From an uncultured Eubacteriales bacterium (GTDB lineage: Bacteria; Bacillota; Clostridia; Oscillospirales; Oscillospiraceae): 7,460 nt of DNA. The stretch covers positions 1 through 7,460 of the forward strand of contig CAJKNS010000111.1 in assembly GCA_905201305.1 (NCBI GenBank). The letters are read 5' to 3'. Both the position numbers and the translations under genes were made by a program. Shown piece by piece: positions 1 through 5,786 of this stretch. The notes beneath the pieces are model-generated. The model ran no database searches and had not been told where the DNA came from. It was given only the letters and a program-made list of their open reading frames with translations. The stretch's first letter is position 1. Each line of letters starts with the position of its first letter.

Positions 1-801
1 AAGTACCGGTGCACCGTAGGATACGATTCTTGCACCGGTATTTTTGATGGCTCCCGGTGTCCGGTCATCCGGATCCACACTCATGCCGCCGGTCATGAGA
101 ATCAGGTCTGCTCCGGCATCCAGGAATTCCTGCAATGCCGCATTCAGCATGGAAAGATCATCGTCACAGATTTTGCAGCCGATGGCCTCGGAGGGGTACT
201 GCCCCACCTTTGCCCGAAGCACCGGCTCAAACTTATCCTGAATTCGTCCGGTGTAAATCTCACTGCCGGTGATGATAAACGCCACCTTCTTCTTCTGATA
301 AGGCAGCAGCTGCATCAGCGGCTCCTGGGATTCCCGACATAGCCGCTCCGCCTCGATAATCTGGCTCTCCTGGGTCGTCAGAGGAATAATCCGCATGGAG
401 CAGAGCTTGCCTCCAACCTCTACGGGATAGTGATCGGGAATGGAGCTGATGGTAATATCCCCAATGGAGTTGATGGCACGCTGGAGAGGAACATTCACCC
501 GGAACATGCCCCGGACACCCGCCTTCTGCACCATTTTTCCCTCGCTGGGACCGGAATACACGCCGCCGTCCACCTGACACAGCTTGGAAAGCCGCAGTGC
601 CGCATCCTCCTCGTGGATTTCACCGGCGTTTTCTTCCCAGATGAAGATGTGGTTTTTGCCGATGTTCTTGAGCTTTTCCACGTCTTCCTGGGTAATTACC
701 TGCCCCCGATGGAAGGCAGCGCCTTTAAAATGGTCGTCGATGGCGGTAATATCGTGGCAGAGTGTCATACCCACTGCGTCTTCCACTCTAACTTTTTTCA
801 T
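1..801 (-). CDS. Molybdopterin-binding protein, MoeA/MogA-like fold (3' end missing)
   Basis: The first 267 residues of a protein running off the left edge. The N-terminal 165 residues (starting MKKVRVEDAVGMTL, then HRGQVITQEDVEKLKNIGKNHIFI) resemble the amino-terminal region of a Clostridial family of stand-alone molybdopterin-binding proteins rather than true MoeA, since no DGYA motif is present. From about 171 a MoCF-binding domain begins: VAFIITGSEIYTGRI-x-DKFEPVL, then CKICDDD at 209-215 and LILMTGGMSVDPDDRTPGAI near 233-252, the pterin-binding TGG loop. Such proteins are usually around 340 residues, so perhaps 70 are off-window. It starts in a 4-base overlap with moeA, behind the same leader. 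Its role is cofactor binding, and possibly insertion, delivery or sensing; the exact step is not known to me. The family call is firm, the function open. Confidence 0.85.
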   Translation of the reverse strand, partial: MKKVRVEDAVGMTLCHDITAIDDHFKGAAFHRGQVITQEDVEKLKNIGKNHIFIWEENAGEIHEEDAALRLSKLCQVDGGVYSGPSEGKMVQKAGVRGMFRVNVPLQRAINSIGDITISSIPDHYPVEVGGKLCSMRIIPLTTQESQIIEAERLCRESQEPLMQLLPYQKKKVAFIITGSEIYTGRIQDKFEPVLRAKVGQYPSEAIGCKICDDDLSMLNAALQEFLDAGADLILMTGGMSVDPDDRTPGAIKNTGARIVSYGAPVL

Positions 802-2036
802 AGTGTTCCTCCGTTTTTTCCGTCAATCCAGAATCCCTGTAATACCGTACCCTTGGGCAGCGGTCCGCTGCCGGGTGGTACCAACGCCAGGACATTGCAG
901 CCCACCATGGTGTGGAGAATGCCATTGCCCTGCTCGCCGGTGATGTGCATGCCCACAACGCCGCCGGAAAGCTCCAGCTTGCCCCGAAGCAACCGGGGCT
1001 TGGGGCTTTTCTTCGGAAAATCCTCCAGCAGCGTTACCGGAATCTGCTCCAGCGCCCAATTGCTTCTGCCGCAGAGCTTTCGAACGGCAGGCAGCACCGC
1101 CGCAAAAAATGCTGTCATGCTGGAAGCCGGATTGCCGGACAGACAGCACACCAGCGCCTTTCTAATGGTTCCAAAGCAGCATTTTCCGCCGGGCTTTAGC
1201 TGCATATTCTGCATCAGCACCGTGCCTCCGGCTGCCTGAAGGGCATCGGGGGTCAGGTCATAATCTCCCACCGATACGCCGCCGGTGGTAATAATCACAT
1301 CGCACGCCTCCGCCGCCTGAGAAAAGGCAGCCGCAATTTCCTCCACGGTATCCCCCGGGCAGCCGAAAAACTCGGTCACGCAGCCGGTATTCTGAAGTAC
1401 ACCCTGGAAGGTGTAGCGGTTGGAGTTGACGATTTTTCCACCCGTCAGTGCATCTCCAACGCCGCAGAGCTCGCTTCCGGTGGTGATAATACCAGCCAGC
1501 GGACGGCGATAGACCTTTGGCTCCGCCAGATTTTGCGTTGCCAATGTTCCCATCAGGGCGCTGTCGATTACTGTGCCCTGCCGGGCTACAATATCCCCGG
1601 CAGTCAAATCCTCGCCGCGCAGCACAATGTTGCTGCCGCTGCGGTAGGTTTTGTGCAGGGTAACGCTGGTTGCGGTAAACTCGGTATCCTCAAATTTGCA
1701 GACGCAATCGGCGCCCAGCGGAATGGGTGCACCGGTAAGAATCTTTGCCGCAGTGCCCCGAACCACGCGCTTCTTGCCCACGCTGCCAGCCGGAATTTCC
1801 TCTAAAATTCGAAGCGTGACAGGGGTATCCGGCGTTGCACCCTGACTGTCCTCCCCACGGAAGGCATAGCCGTCAAAGGGCGAACGGTCAAAGGGCGGCA
1901 CATCGCTGCCTGCACATACCGTCTCCCCCAGCACCCGTCCCAGGGATGCGTTCAGGGGGACATATTCCATGCTGACCGGCTGAACCTGCCCTGCCAGCAG
2001 TCGGGCTGCCTCCAAAAATTCCAGATTCTTTTGCAT
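798..2036 (-). CDS. moeA: Molybdopterin molybdenumtransferase MoeA
   Basis: This 412-residue protein matches the usual MoeA length. MoeA inserts molybdate into adenylylated molybdopterin, the last step of basic Mo-cofactor assembly in the cytoplasm. Domains in order: the MoeA N-terminal region with VPPFDRSPFDGYAF (about 46-59, equivalent to the family's FDNSAMDGYA) and AAKILTGAPIPLGAD (96-110); the molybdopterin-binding core from about 176, with TTGSEL (185-190) and TTGGVSVGDYD (250-260); KPGGKCCFG (281-289) and LSGNPASS (299-306); then the C-terminal beta domain from about 330, ending in LVPPGSGPLPKG. The gene is preceded by a structured leader with terminator and its stop overlaps the next start as ATGA, so the downstream protein is translationally coupled. 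Its presence near a molybdoenzyme gene suggests it supplies cofactor to that enzyme. Nothing is missing or frameshifted. A tungsten-handling role cannot be excluded. Confidence 0.95.
   Translation of the reverse strand: MQKNLEFLEAARLLAGQVQPVSMEYVPLNASLGRVLGETVCAGSDVPPFDRSPFDGYAFRGEDSQGATPDTPVTLRILEEIPAGSVGKKRVVRGTAAKILTGAPIPLGADCVCKFEDTEFTATSVTLHKTYRSGSNIVLRGEDLTAGDIVARQGTVIDSALMGTLATQNLAEPKVYRRPLAGIITTGSELCGVGDALTGGKIVNSNRYTFQGVLQNTGCVTEFFGCPGDTVEEIAAAFSQAAEACDVIITTGGVSVGDYDLTPDALQAAGGTVLMQNMQLKPGGKCCFGTIRKALVCCLSGNPASSMTAFFAAVLPAVRKLCGRSNWALEQIPVTLLEDFPKKSPKPRLLRGKLELSGGVVGMHITGEQGNGILHTMVGCNVLALVPPGSGPLPKGTVLQGFWIDGKNGGTL
808..812 (-). promoter_or_regulatory. Ribosome binding site of the second molybdopterin-binding protein
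   Basis: GGAGG sits six bases before the ATG at 801, inside the last codons of moeA. Together with the ATGA stop/start overlap at 798-801 it supports coupled translation and fixes the start. Confidence 0.8.
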
Positions 2037-2042
2037 GACATT

Positions 2043-2048
2043 CCCTCC
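2043..2048 (-). promoter_or_regulatory. Ribosome binding site of moeA
   Basis: GGAGGG lies six bases before the ATG at 2036. It fixes the start at MQKNLEFLEAARLL and excludes the longer open frame from 2105, whose first 23 residues would be encoded by the terminator itself. Confidence 0.85.
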
Positions 2049-2053
2049 AAACG

Positions 2054-2088
2054 AAAAATACAGCTCTGTCAAAAAGGACAGAGCTGTA
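2054..2088 (-). terminator. Intrinsic terminator acting as the riboswitch expression platform
   Basis: A perfect 12-bp stem (arms 2077-2088 and 2059-2070) with a 6-base loop is followed directly on the minus strand by TTTTT (2058-2054), then six bases later by the GGAGGG ribosome binding site of moeA. A strong terminator inside a leader, just before the first gene, means premature termination controls expression. The 5' arm's CUCU (2083-2080) can alternatively pair with AGAG (2112-2109) inside the 3' strand of P1, with neighbouring short matches, giving a plausible antiterminator. Ligand-stabilised P1 would then favour termination, an off switch fitting feedback by the cofactor. Confidence 0.88.
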
Positions 2089-2107
2089 CCATGGGGTCTG
2101 CACAAGC

Positions 2108-2235
2108 CCTCTCCTTTTCGGCAGCAACGGCTACATTGGAAGGCTGTTTGGTTTCCCTTGCAGCCCTGTGACCGGATGATAGGTCAGGCGCCGAAATCCT
2201 AGTCCATGGACCTTAGACTCCGGCACTCGGAGAAG
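2108..2235 (-). ncRNA. Moco-type riboswitch aptamer in the moeA leader
   Basis: Hand folding of the minus-strand RNA gives a multi-branched structure. P1 pairs CUUCUCC (2235-2229) with GGAGAGG (2114-2108), seven pairs including one G-U. P2 pairs GUGCCGGA (2226-2219) with UCCGG-U-CAC (2176-2168, one bulged U) and continues past an internal loop with AGGUC (2213-2209) and GACCU (2185-2181). P3 pairs GGCUG (2165-2161) with CAGCC (2146-2142) and is capped by GG-GAAA-CC, a GNRA tetraloop. P4 is GUAGC-CGUU-GCUGC (2134-2121). The CUAAG beside the P2 internal loop resembles half of a tetraloop receptor. A closed multi-helix aptamer with a GNRA hairpin upstream of a molybdenum-cofactor gene fits the Moco riboswitch class, which senses molybdenum (or tungsten) cofactor. 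The helices are seen; the class name rests on position, architecture and general resemblance, not on a covariance search. Confidence 0.7.
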
Positions 2236-2239
2236 TATT

Positions 2240-2252
2240 CCGCCAAAGGCGG
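2240..2252 (-). other. Small leader hairpin
   Basis: CCGCC and GGCGG flank a three-base loop, forming a 5-bp all-GC hairpin just 5' of the proposed riboswitch P1 helix in the moeA leader. It may be an upstream accessory element of the aptamer or simply a spacer hairpin. No further function can be read from it. Confidence 0.4.
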
Positions 2253-2262
2253 CTATGATTTC

Positions 2263-2294
2263 CATAGAGGTGCGCCATTTGACGCACCTCTATG
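2263..2294. promoter_or_regulatory. 12-bp perfect inverted repeat over the moeA promoter start site (candidate operator)
   Basis: The arms CATAGAGGTGCG (2263-2274) and CGCACCTCTATG (2283-2294) are perfect reverse complements around an 8-base spacer. The outer arm shares three bases with the predicted -10 box, and the repeat spans the predicted transcription start. Neither strand has a T-run after it, so it is not a terminator. That location and symmetry are typical of a dimeric repressor site; alternatively, transcription starting a little further upstream would place it as a 5' hairpin on the leader RNA. No known regulator's site is recognised. Confidence 0.5.
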
Positions 2295-2320
2295 ATACAC
2301 GAAATTCAGAAAAAACGCAA
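2292..2320 (-). promoter_or_regulatory. Sigma70-type promoter for the moeA leader
   Basis: On the minus strand a -35-like TTGCGT (2320-2315) is separated by exactly 17 bases from a -10-like TATCAT (2297-2292). The -10 matches five of six consensus bases; the -35 keeps the TTG. The predicted start is near 2286-2284, which puts about 250 bases of leader before the moeA ATG, including the whole structured aptamer and the terminator. It is the only well-spaced promoter I see in this gap, so moeA probably has its own transcript, separate from the BKACE operon. Confidence 0.65.
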
Positions 2321-2360
2321 CTGGGAATATATTTTCCGCAGAAAATTCCATCAGTATACA

Positions 2361-2415
2361 ACAGATATTTCAGGGAAGAAATAACGAAGCTACTGCGCAA
2401 AAGATCCGCGTAAAG
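2361..2415. repeat. 55-bp direct repeat, copy B
   Basis: The second copy of the repeat described at 2482-2536, same orientation, seven mismatches. It is followed on the plus strand by an imperfect inverted match (TGCGCAAAAGA against TCTTTCTGCGCA, ending near 2426). A further perfect 9-bp match, CTTTCAGCG at 2430-2438, is the reverse complement of bases 2528-2536 at the end of copy A. The stretch between the BKACE stop and the moeA promoter is therefore built largely from related direct and inverted units. Confidence 0.8.
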
Positions 2416-2481
2416 TCTTTCTGCGCACTCTTTCAGCGCAAGATTTTGTGGCGTAACGAGGTTTTCTTCCGCCGACATACT

Positions 2482-2536
2482 GCAGGTATTTCAAGGAAGA
2501 AATAACGAAGCTACGGCACAAAAGATCCGCTGAAAG
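2482..2536. repeat. 55-bp direct repeat, copy A
   Basis: This begins two bases past the BKACE stop codon and matches copy B (2361-2415) at 48 of 55 positions by hand alignment without gaps, at an offset of 121 bp. The shared core is GGAAGAAATAACGAAGCTAC, followed after a few bases by CAAAAGATCCGC. Read on the minus strand, both copies can encode ADLL-x2-SFVISSLKYL, but in different frames because 121 is not a multiple of three. No start codon with a good ribosome binding site precedes either copy. It looks like a short interspersed repeat rather than a gene. Confidence 0.8.
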
Positions 2537-2538
2537 AA

Positions 2539-3441
2539 TTAACCCTCGTCCCGGAGGCAGTTCCGAGTAATGCCCAAGATCTCACGGGCATCGTCGGCGG
2601 TAGCGATCTCACGACCTGCCAGCTTTGCCAGCTCTACGGCACGCTTTACCAGCATCTCATTGGTGGCAATGATCTTGTTGCCGTTTTCGTCCTTGCCATA
2701 CATGACGTTGTCCTCCAGACCAACACGCAGACCGTCGCAGCCCAGTGCCAGACCAGCCAGCATCATGGGCATATGCGCCTTGCCGATGCCGGAAACGGAC
2801 CAGGTGGCACCCTTGGGCAGATGACCCACCATGAATGCCAGGTTCTCAGCGGTGCCGGGCATGGAGCCGCCAACGCCCATAATGAACTGCATATGAGGAT
2901 TGCCGGGGATGCCGTGCTTGTTTACATAGTACATTGCGGAATCCAGATGACCGGTGTCGAAAATCTCGAACTCGGGCTTTACGTCCTCCTTCACCACTTC
3001 CTCTGCCAGCTTGTTCAGGAAGCGGGGGCTGTTCTCAAAGATGTAGCTGTTGGACCAGTTGAGAGTGTTGGGGTCAAAGGAGCACATCTCGGGCTTCAGT
3101 GCGGACAGATGCTGGAGACGCTTGTAGTCCTCATACTCGCCGCCGGAGGTGGTGAGGTTGATGATGATATCAACGCCCTCCTTCTTGCACAGCTCGCGGG
3201 TCTTCTCCACTGCCTCGGTGAACTTCTGGAGGCTCATGGACTTATAGCCGATCTGCATCACGCCGTCCACTTCCTTGTCCTCACGAACATGGATATGGGC
3301 AATGCACGCACCCAGCTTTGCACAGGCAACAATCTGCTCTGCCAACTCGTCGGCGGTGTAAGGAACGGTGGGCGCCTTATCCTTCTTGGTGCCTGCGCCG
3401 CAAAGGCATACCTGAATCATAATCTTATTGGACTTTGCCAT
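2539..3441 (-). CDS. Beta-keto acid cleavage enzyme (BKACE, DUF849), possible triacetate-acetoacetate lyase
   Basis: A 300-residue TIM-barrel metal enzyme of the BKACE/Kce family, which condenses a beta-keto acid with acetyl-CoA and splits it to acetoacetate and a new CoA ester. Visible family features: the metal-binding His-x-His in AHIHVRED (about 50-52), the PEF-E stretch near 156, the SGIGKAHMP segment, and GLEDNVMYG, whose Glu-Asp supplies another metal ligand. The acidic residue near the N-terminus of lysine-pathway Kce (GAETT, Glu14) is Gly here (GAGTK), which argues against an amino-keto substrate. The start is the ATG at 3441, about nine bases after AAAGGAT; an in-frame TTG at 3462 lies upstream of that site. 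The gene follows the thiolase by 34 bp. With the transhydroxylase-like enzyme nearby, the attractive substrate is triacetate (3,5-dioxohexanoate) from phloroglucinol breakdown. Lysine fermentation (3-keto-5-aminohexanoate) is the alternative, but none of its other genes are in view. Confidence 0.9.
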   Translation of the reverse strand: MAKSNKIMIQVCLCGAGTKKDKAPTVPYTADELAEQIVACAKLGACIAHIHVREDKEVDGVMQIGYKSMSLQKFTEAVEKTRELCKKEGVDIIINLTTSGGEYEDYKRLQHLSALKPEMCSFDPNTLNWSNSYIFENSPRFLNKLAEEVVKEDVKPEFEIFDTGHLDSAMYYVNKHGIPGNPHMQFIMGVGGSMPGTAENLAFMVGHLPKGATWSVSGIGKAHMPMMLAGLALGCDGLRVGLEDNVMYGKDENGNKIIATNEMLVKRAVELAKLAGREIATADDAREILGITRNCLRDEG

Positions 3442-3475
3442 AACTATTACATCCTTTCTCAATCAGCGGAGTTGT

Positions 3476-4729
3476 TTAGTCACACATTTCAATCACGGTT
3501 GCCTGACCCATACCGCCTGCAATGCACAGGGTAGCCAGACCGTACTTGAGACCGCGCTTCTTCATCTCATACATCAGAGTCACCAAAATTCGGCAGCCGG
3601 AGGAGCCAACGGGATGACCCAGAGCAATGGCGCCGCCGTTGACGTTGATGATGTCCATCTTGTCCTCCCAGTGGAGCTGCTTGATGCAGCCCAGGGACTG
3701 TGCGGCAAATGCCTCGTTGAGCTCAATGAGCTGAATATCATCCATGGTCAGACCTGCATTTTTCAGCGCCTTGGGCACCGCATAGACAGGGCCCAGACCC
3801 ATGGTGCGGGGATCACAGCCCGCGGTACCCATGCCGATGATCCGGCAGATGGGCTTCAGACCCAGTTCCTTTGCCTTCTCCTCGGTCATCAGCAGCATGC
3901 AGGATGCGCCGTCGTTCCGTCCGGAGGAGGAAGCTGCGGTAACGGTGCCGGTGAGCTCAGAGCTGTTATAGATTCTGCCCTGATCATCGGTGGTAATGTT
4001 GAAGCAGGGCTTCAGCTTGCCCATCTTCTCCATGCTGGTGTCGCGCTTGGGGAATTCATCGGTGTCGAACACAATGGGGGGCTTTTTTCTGCCCTGGGGT
4101 ACGACCACAGGAACGATCTCGTCCTTAAATTTTCCGGCGTCAATGGCAGCAATTGCCTTCTGCTGAGATGCAAAGGAGAATGCGTCCTGCTCCTCCCGGG
4201 TGATGCCCAGGGTTTCGGCAATCTTTTCTGCGGTTGCGCCCATGTTATAGCGTCCAAACATCTCCTGGGGCTGAGAACGGAACTGTCCTTCCGTTACGGC
4301 ATCCACAAACTCAGTGTTGCCGGTGCCCACACCCCAGCGGGCGTTCCGTACATAAAACACCGCATTGGACCTGGATTCGGTGCCGCCTGCCAGAACCACA
4401 TCGGAAAGTCCGGTCATGATCTGCATGGCGCCGTTCTGCACAGCGGTCATGGCGGAAGCACACTGGCGCATCACCGTATGGGCAGATGCAGATGCAGGAA
4501 TGCCCACCTTCAGCGCTGCCATTCTGGCAATGTTGGGCTCATCGGAGGTCTGGCGACACTGACCCATAATCACCTCATCAATCTGGGCAGGATCAATACC
4601 GGTGCGGTCCAGGCAGCCCTTCATGACCGTGCAAGCAAGATCATAGGCGCTGACGGGACGCAATGCGCCGCCGAACTTGCCCACGGCAGTACGACAGCCG
4701 TCTACAACGACTACATTACGAAGTTCCAT
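3476..4729 (-). CDS. Acetyl-CoA C-acetyltransferase (thiolase)
   Basis: A 417-residue thiolase, interconverting acetoacetyl-CoA plus CoA with two acetyl-CoA, or acting on a related beta-ketoacyl-CoA. Family residues are all present: acyl-accepting Cys90 in MRQCASAM, the NEAF motif at 338-341, His372 in GGAIALGHPVGSSG, and the base Cys402 in LCIAGGMGQA. It is somewhat longer than the common 390-residue enzymes. Extra residues lie at about 244-259 (NITTDDQGRIYNSSEL), just before the conserved GTVTA-x-SSG segment, where AANASG is more usual. The start is the ATG at 4729, preceded by GAGAGGAAG and beginning with the standard thiolase N-terminus (VVVDGCRTAVGKFGG); the open frame to 4858 adds 43 residues with no thiolase character. 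It is soluble and cytoplasmic. The BKACE gene follows after 34 bp, so the two are probably one transcript: BKACE reactions commonly make acetoacetyl-CoA or acetoacetate, which thiolase then drains to acetyl-CoA. Confidence 0.93.
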   Translation of the reverse strand: MELRNVVVVDGCRTAVGKFGGALRPVSAYDLACTVMKGCLDRTGIDPAQIDEVIMGQCRQTSDEPNIARMAALKVGIPASASAHTVMRQCASAMTAVQNGAMQIMTGLSDVVLAGGTESRSNAVFYVRNARWGVGTGNTEFVDAVTEGQFRSQPQEMFGRYNMGATAEKIAETLGITREEQDAFSFASQQKAIAAIDAGKFKDEIVPVVVPQGRKKPPIVFDTDEFPKRDTSMEKMGKLKPCFNITTDDQGRIYNSSELTGTVTAASSSGRNDGASCMLLMTEEKAKELGLKPICRIIGMGTAGCDPRTMGLGPVYAVPKALKNAGLTMDDIQLIELNEAFAAQSLGCIKQLHWEDKMDIINVNGGAIALGHPVGSSGCRILVTLMYEMKKRGLKYGLATLCIAGGMGQATVIEMCD

Positions 4730-4864
4730 TGGAAATACTTCCTCTCTTAAGATAGGTGGTGGTTTCATTTCAGGTTGAAATCCAACCGGCTCCTTCCGCT
4801 GCTTCTCTCCCGTTTCCGGGGGACGACAAGCAGTGCAAGGAGACGCGCCGGATTGCATTCTGTC

Positions 4865-4900
4865 TCCGGTGCTGCCGAACGGGTATCCGGCAGCACCGGA
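4865..4900 (-). other. Intercistronic GC-rich stem-loop
   Basis: There is a perfect 13-bp inverted repeat: arms 4865-4877 and 4888-4900, separated by a 10-base loop. It starts about a dozen bases after the stop codon of the iron-sulfur subunit. On the minus strand the stem is followed by GACAGAATGC, with no run of T, so it does not qualify as a classical intrinsic terminator. It could protect the upstream mRNA from 3' exonucleases, mark a processing site, or cause partial termination so that the molybdoenzyme subunits are made in a different amount from the thiolase. The rest of the 182-bp gap shows no gene and no convincing promoter. Confidence 0.7.
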
Positions 4901-4911
4901 AAATCAGCTTC

Positions 4912-5784
4912 TTACTCCGCAGGCTCCAGATAGGTGATGCCTACATAATGATCGTGGTCGGTGCGCTCGCCCTTGTAGCAAACAGGCTTGAAGCCCGGGA
5001 ATGTGATGTCCACGGTCCAGCTCTTACCCTCGGGCAGATCCTCTACCTCCCAGTCGCCAGCCCAGTTCGTCTCGGTTTCATAGGTGGTGCCGCACTCCTC
5101 GCAGGTTACCTTGACCTTTGCGCCGATGCAGACCTCCTCCAGTTCCTCAGGATAGGCAACGGTGCCTGCCAGGAACTTGCCGGGGATGTTCAGATGAACC
5201 ACACTGGAGCCCATGGTGCCAAGCTCCTTGAGCTGGGTCACCTTATTGGCGGCAATGAGCTTGCTGATCTCGCTGTCGGGATCGGCAAGATCGCCGAATA
5301 CCAGCGCCTGGTTGGGGCATGCCTCCACACAGCGGGGCTCAAAGCCGGGATAATCGGGATCATCCAGCAGTTCTGCGCACATGGTGCACTTCTGAGGGAT
5401 CTGCTCTTCCTCGTTCCAGAAAATTGCGCCCACGGGACATGCGTCCACAATCTGCTTCTGACCCTTGGACTTTTCGGGATCAACGATAACAATGCCGTCG
5501 GGACGCTTATACACAGCGCCATCCTTGGCAGCCGCCATGCAGGCAGGGTTATCGCAGTGGGAACAGGGGGTGGGAACGGTTGCGGTTTTGATGTGCCGCT
5601 CGTTGTCGCCGCGCTCCCACTCCTTGATGTTCATCCAATACTGACCCATTTCGGGCTGAGATTTGCTTAGATCGGTATCCCAGCCGCAGTGCTCGTCCTT
5701 GCATGCCATGAAGCAGGCATAGCAGGCCATGCACCGGGCAGAGTTAATGGCAATGCCGGGCTTTTTCATGGGGTGTTTCAGCAT
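4912..5784 (-). CDS. Iron-sulfur subunit of a transhydroxylase-type molybdoenzyme
   Basis: This 290-residue ferredoxin-type electron-transfer subunit partners the molybdoenzyme encoded just upstream. Cysteine groups in order: C18-x2-C21-x2-C24-x3-C28; C74-x2-C77-x4-C82; C115 followed by Pro; C133-x2-C136; C152-x3-C157 region followed by Pro. DmsB/PhsB-like proteins have a fourth cysteine four residues after C82; here it is Ala86, so fewer than four normal clusters are expected. As I recall it, the small subunit of Pelobacter pyrogallol transhydroxylase (AthS) shares this gap, the MNI-x3-ERG stretch, the WNEEE stretch, and the C-terminal domain. Residues from about 195 form a beta-rich, Cna-B/transthyretin-like domain, here with an extra CEEC pair (C228, C231). 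There is no signal peptide or Tat motif, so it is cytoplasmic. The chosen ATG has AGGAGG ten bases upstream, inside the preceding gene, and the 2-bp gap implies coupled translation. The family is strongly supported by motifs; the substrate is not proven. Confidence 0.85.
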   Translation of the reverse strand: MLKHPMKKPGIAINSARCMACYACFMACKDEHCGWDTDLSKSQPEMGQYWMNIKEWERGDNERHIKTATVPTPCSHCDNPACMAAAKDGAVYKRPDGIVIVDPEKSKGQKQIVDACPVGAIFWNEEEQIPQKCTMCAELLDDPDYPGFEPRCVEACPNQALVFGDLADPDSEISKLIAANKVTQLKELGTMGSSVVHLNIPGKFLAGTVAYPEELEEVCIGAKVKVTCEECGTTYETETNWAGDWEVEDLPEGKSWTVDITFPGFKPVCYKGERTDHDHYVGITYLEPAE

Positions 5785-5786
5785 AA

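Noticed and set aside
2037..2105. Upstream extension of the moeA frame
   Set aside because: The added residues are encoded by the terminator hairpin and by the ribosome binding site of the internal ATG at 2036, where family similarity begins.
2331..2346. AT-rich hairpin ATTTTC-CGCA-GAAAAT, considered as a terminator of the BKACE operon
   Set aside because: The stem is weak, and the T-run on the minus strand (within 2320-2311) begins about ten bases after the stem rather than directly behind it. I see no convincing terminator for the BKACE operon.
2290..2478. Minus-strand 62-codon open frame in the repeat region
   Set aside because: Its middle is direct-repeat copy B, its end runs through the moeA promoter and half of the palindrome, and no ribosome binding site precedes the ATG. 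It is best explained as chance coding of a repeat.
3428..4750. Long plus-strand open frame of 440 codons opposite the thiolase gene
   Set aside because: It lies entirely antisense to a thiolase with all catalytic motifs intact, and its translation is a composition-biased shadow with no recognisable domain. The same holds for the plus-strand frames at 430-1239, 2773-3534 and 4756-5670.
4768..4780. Short palindrome TTTCAGGTTGAAA upstream of thiolase, considered as an operator
   Set aside because: The arms are only five bases with no promoter around them that I can support; this is expected by chance.
4730..4858. N-terminal extension of the thiolase frame by 43 residues
   Set aside because: It has no thiolase similarity and is Pro- and Lys-rich, whereas the ATG at 4729 follows a purine-rich binding site and starts with the standard thiolase N-terminus.
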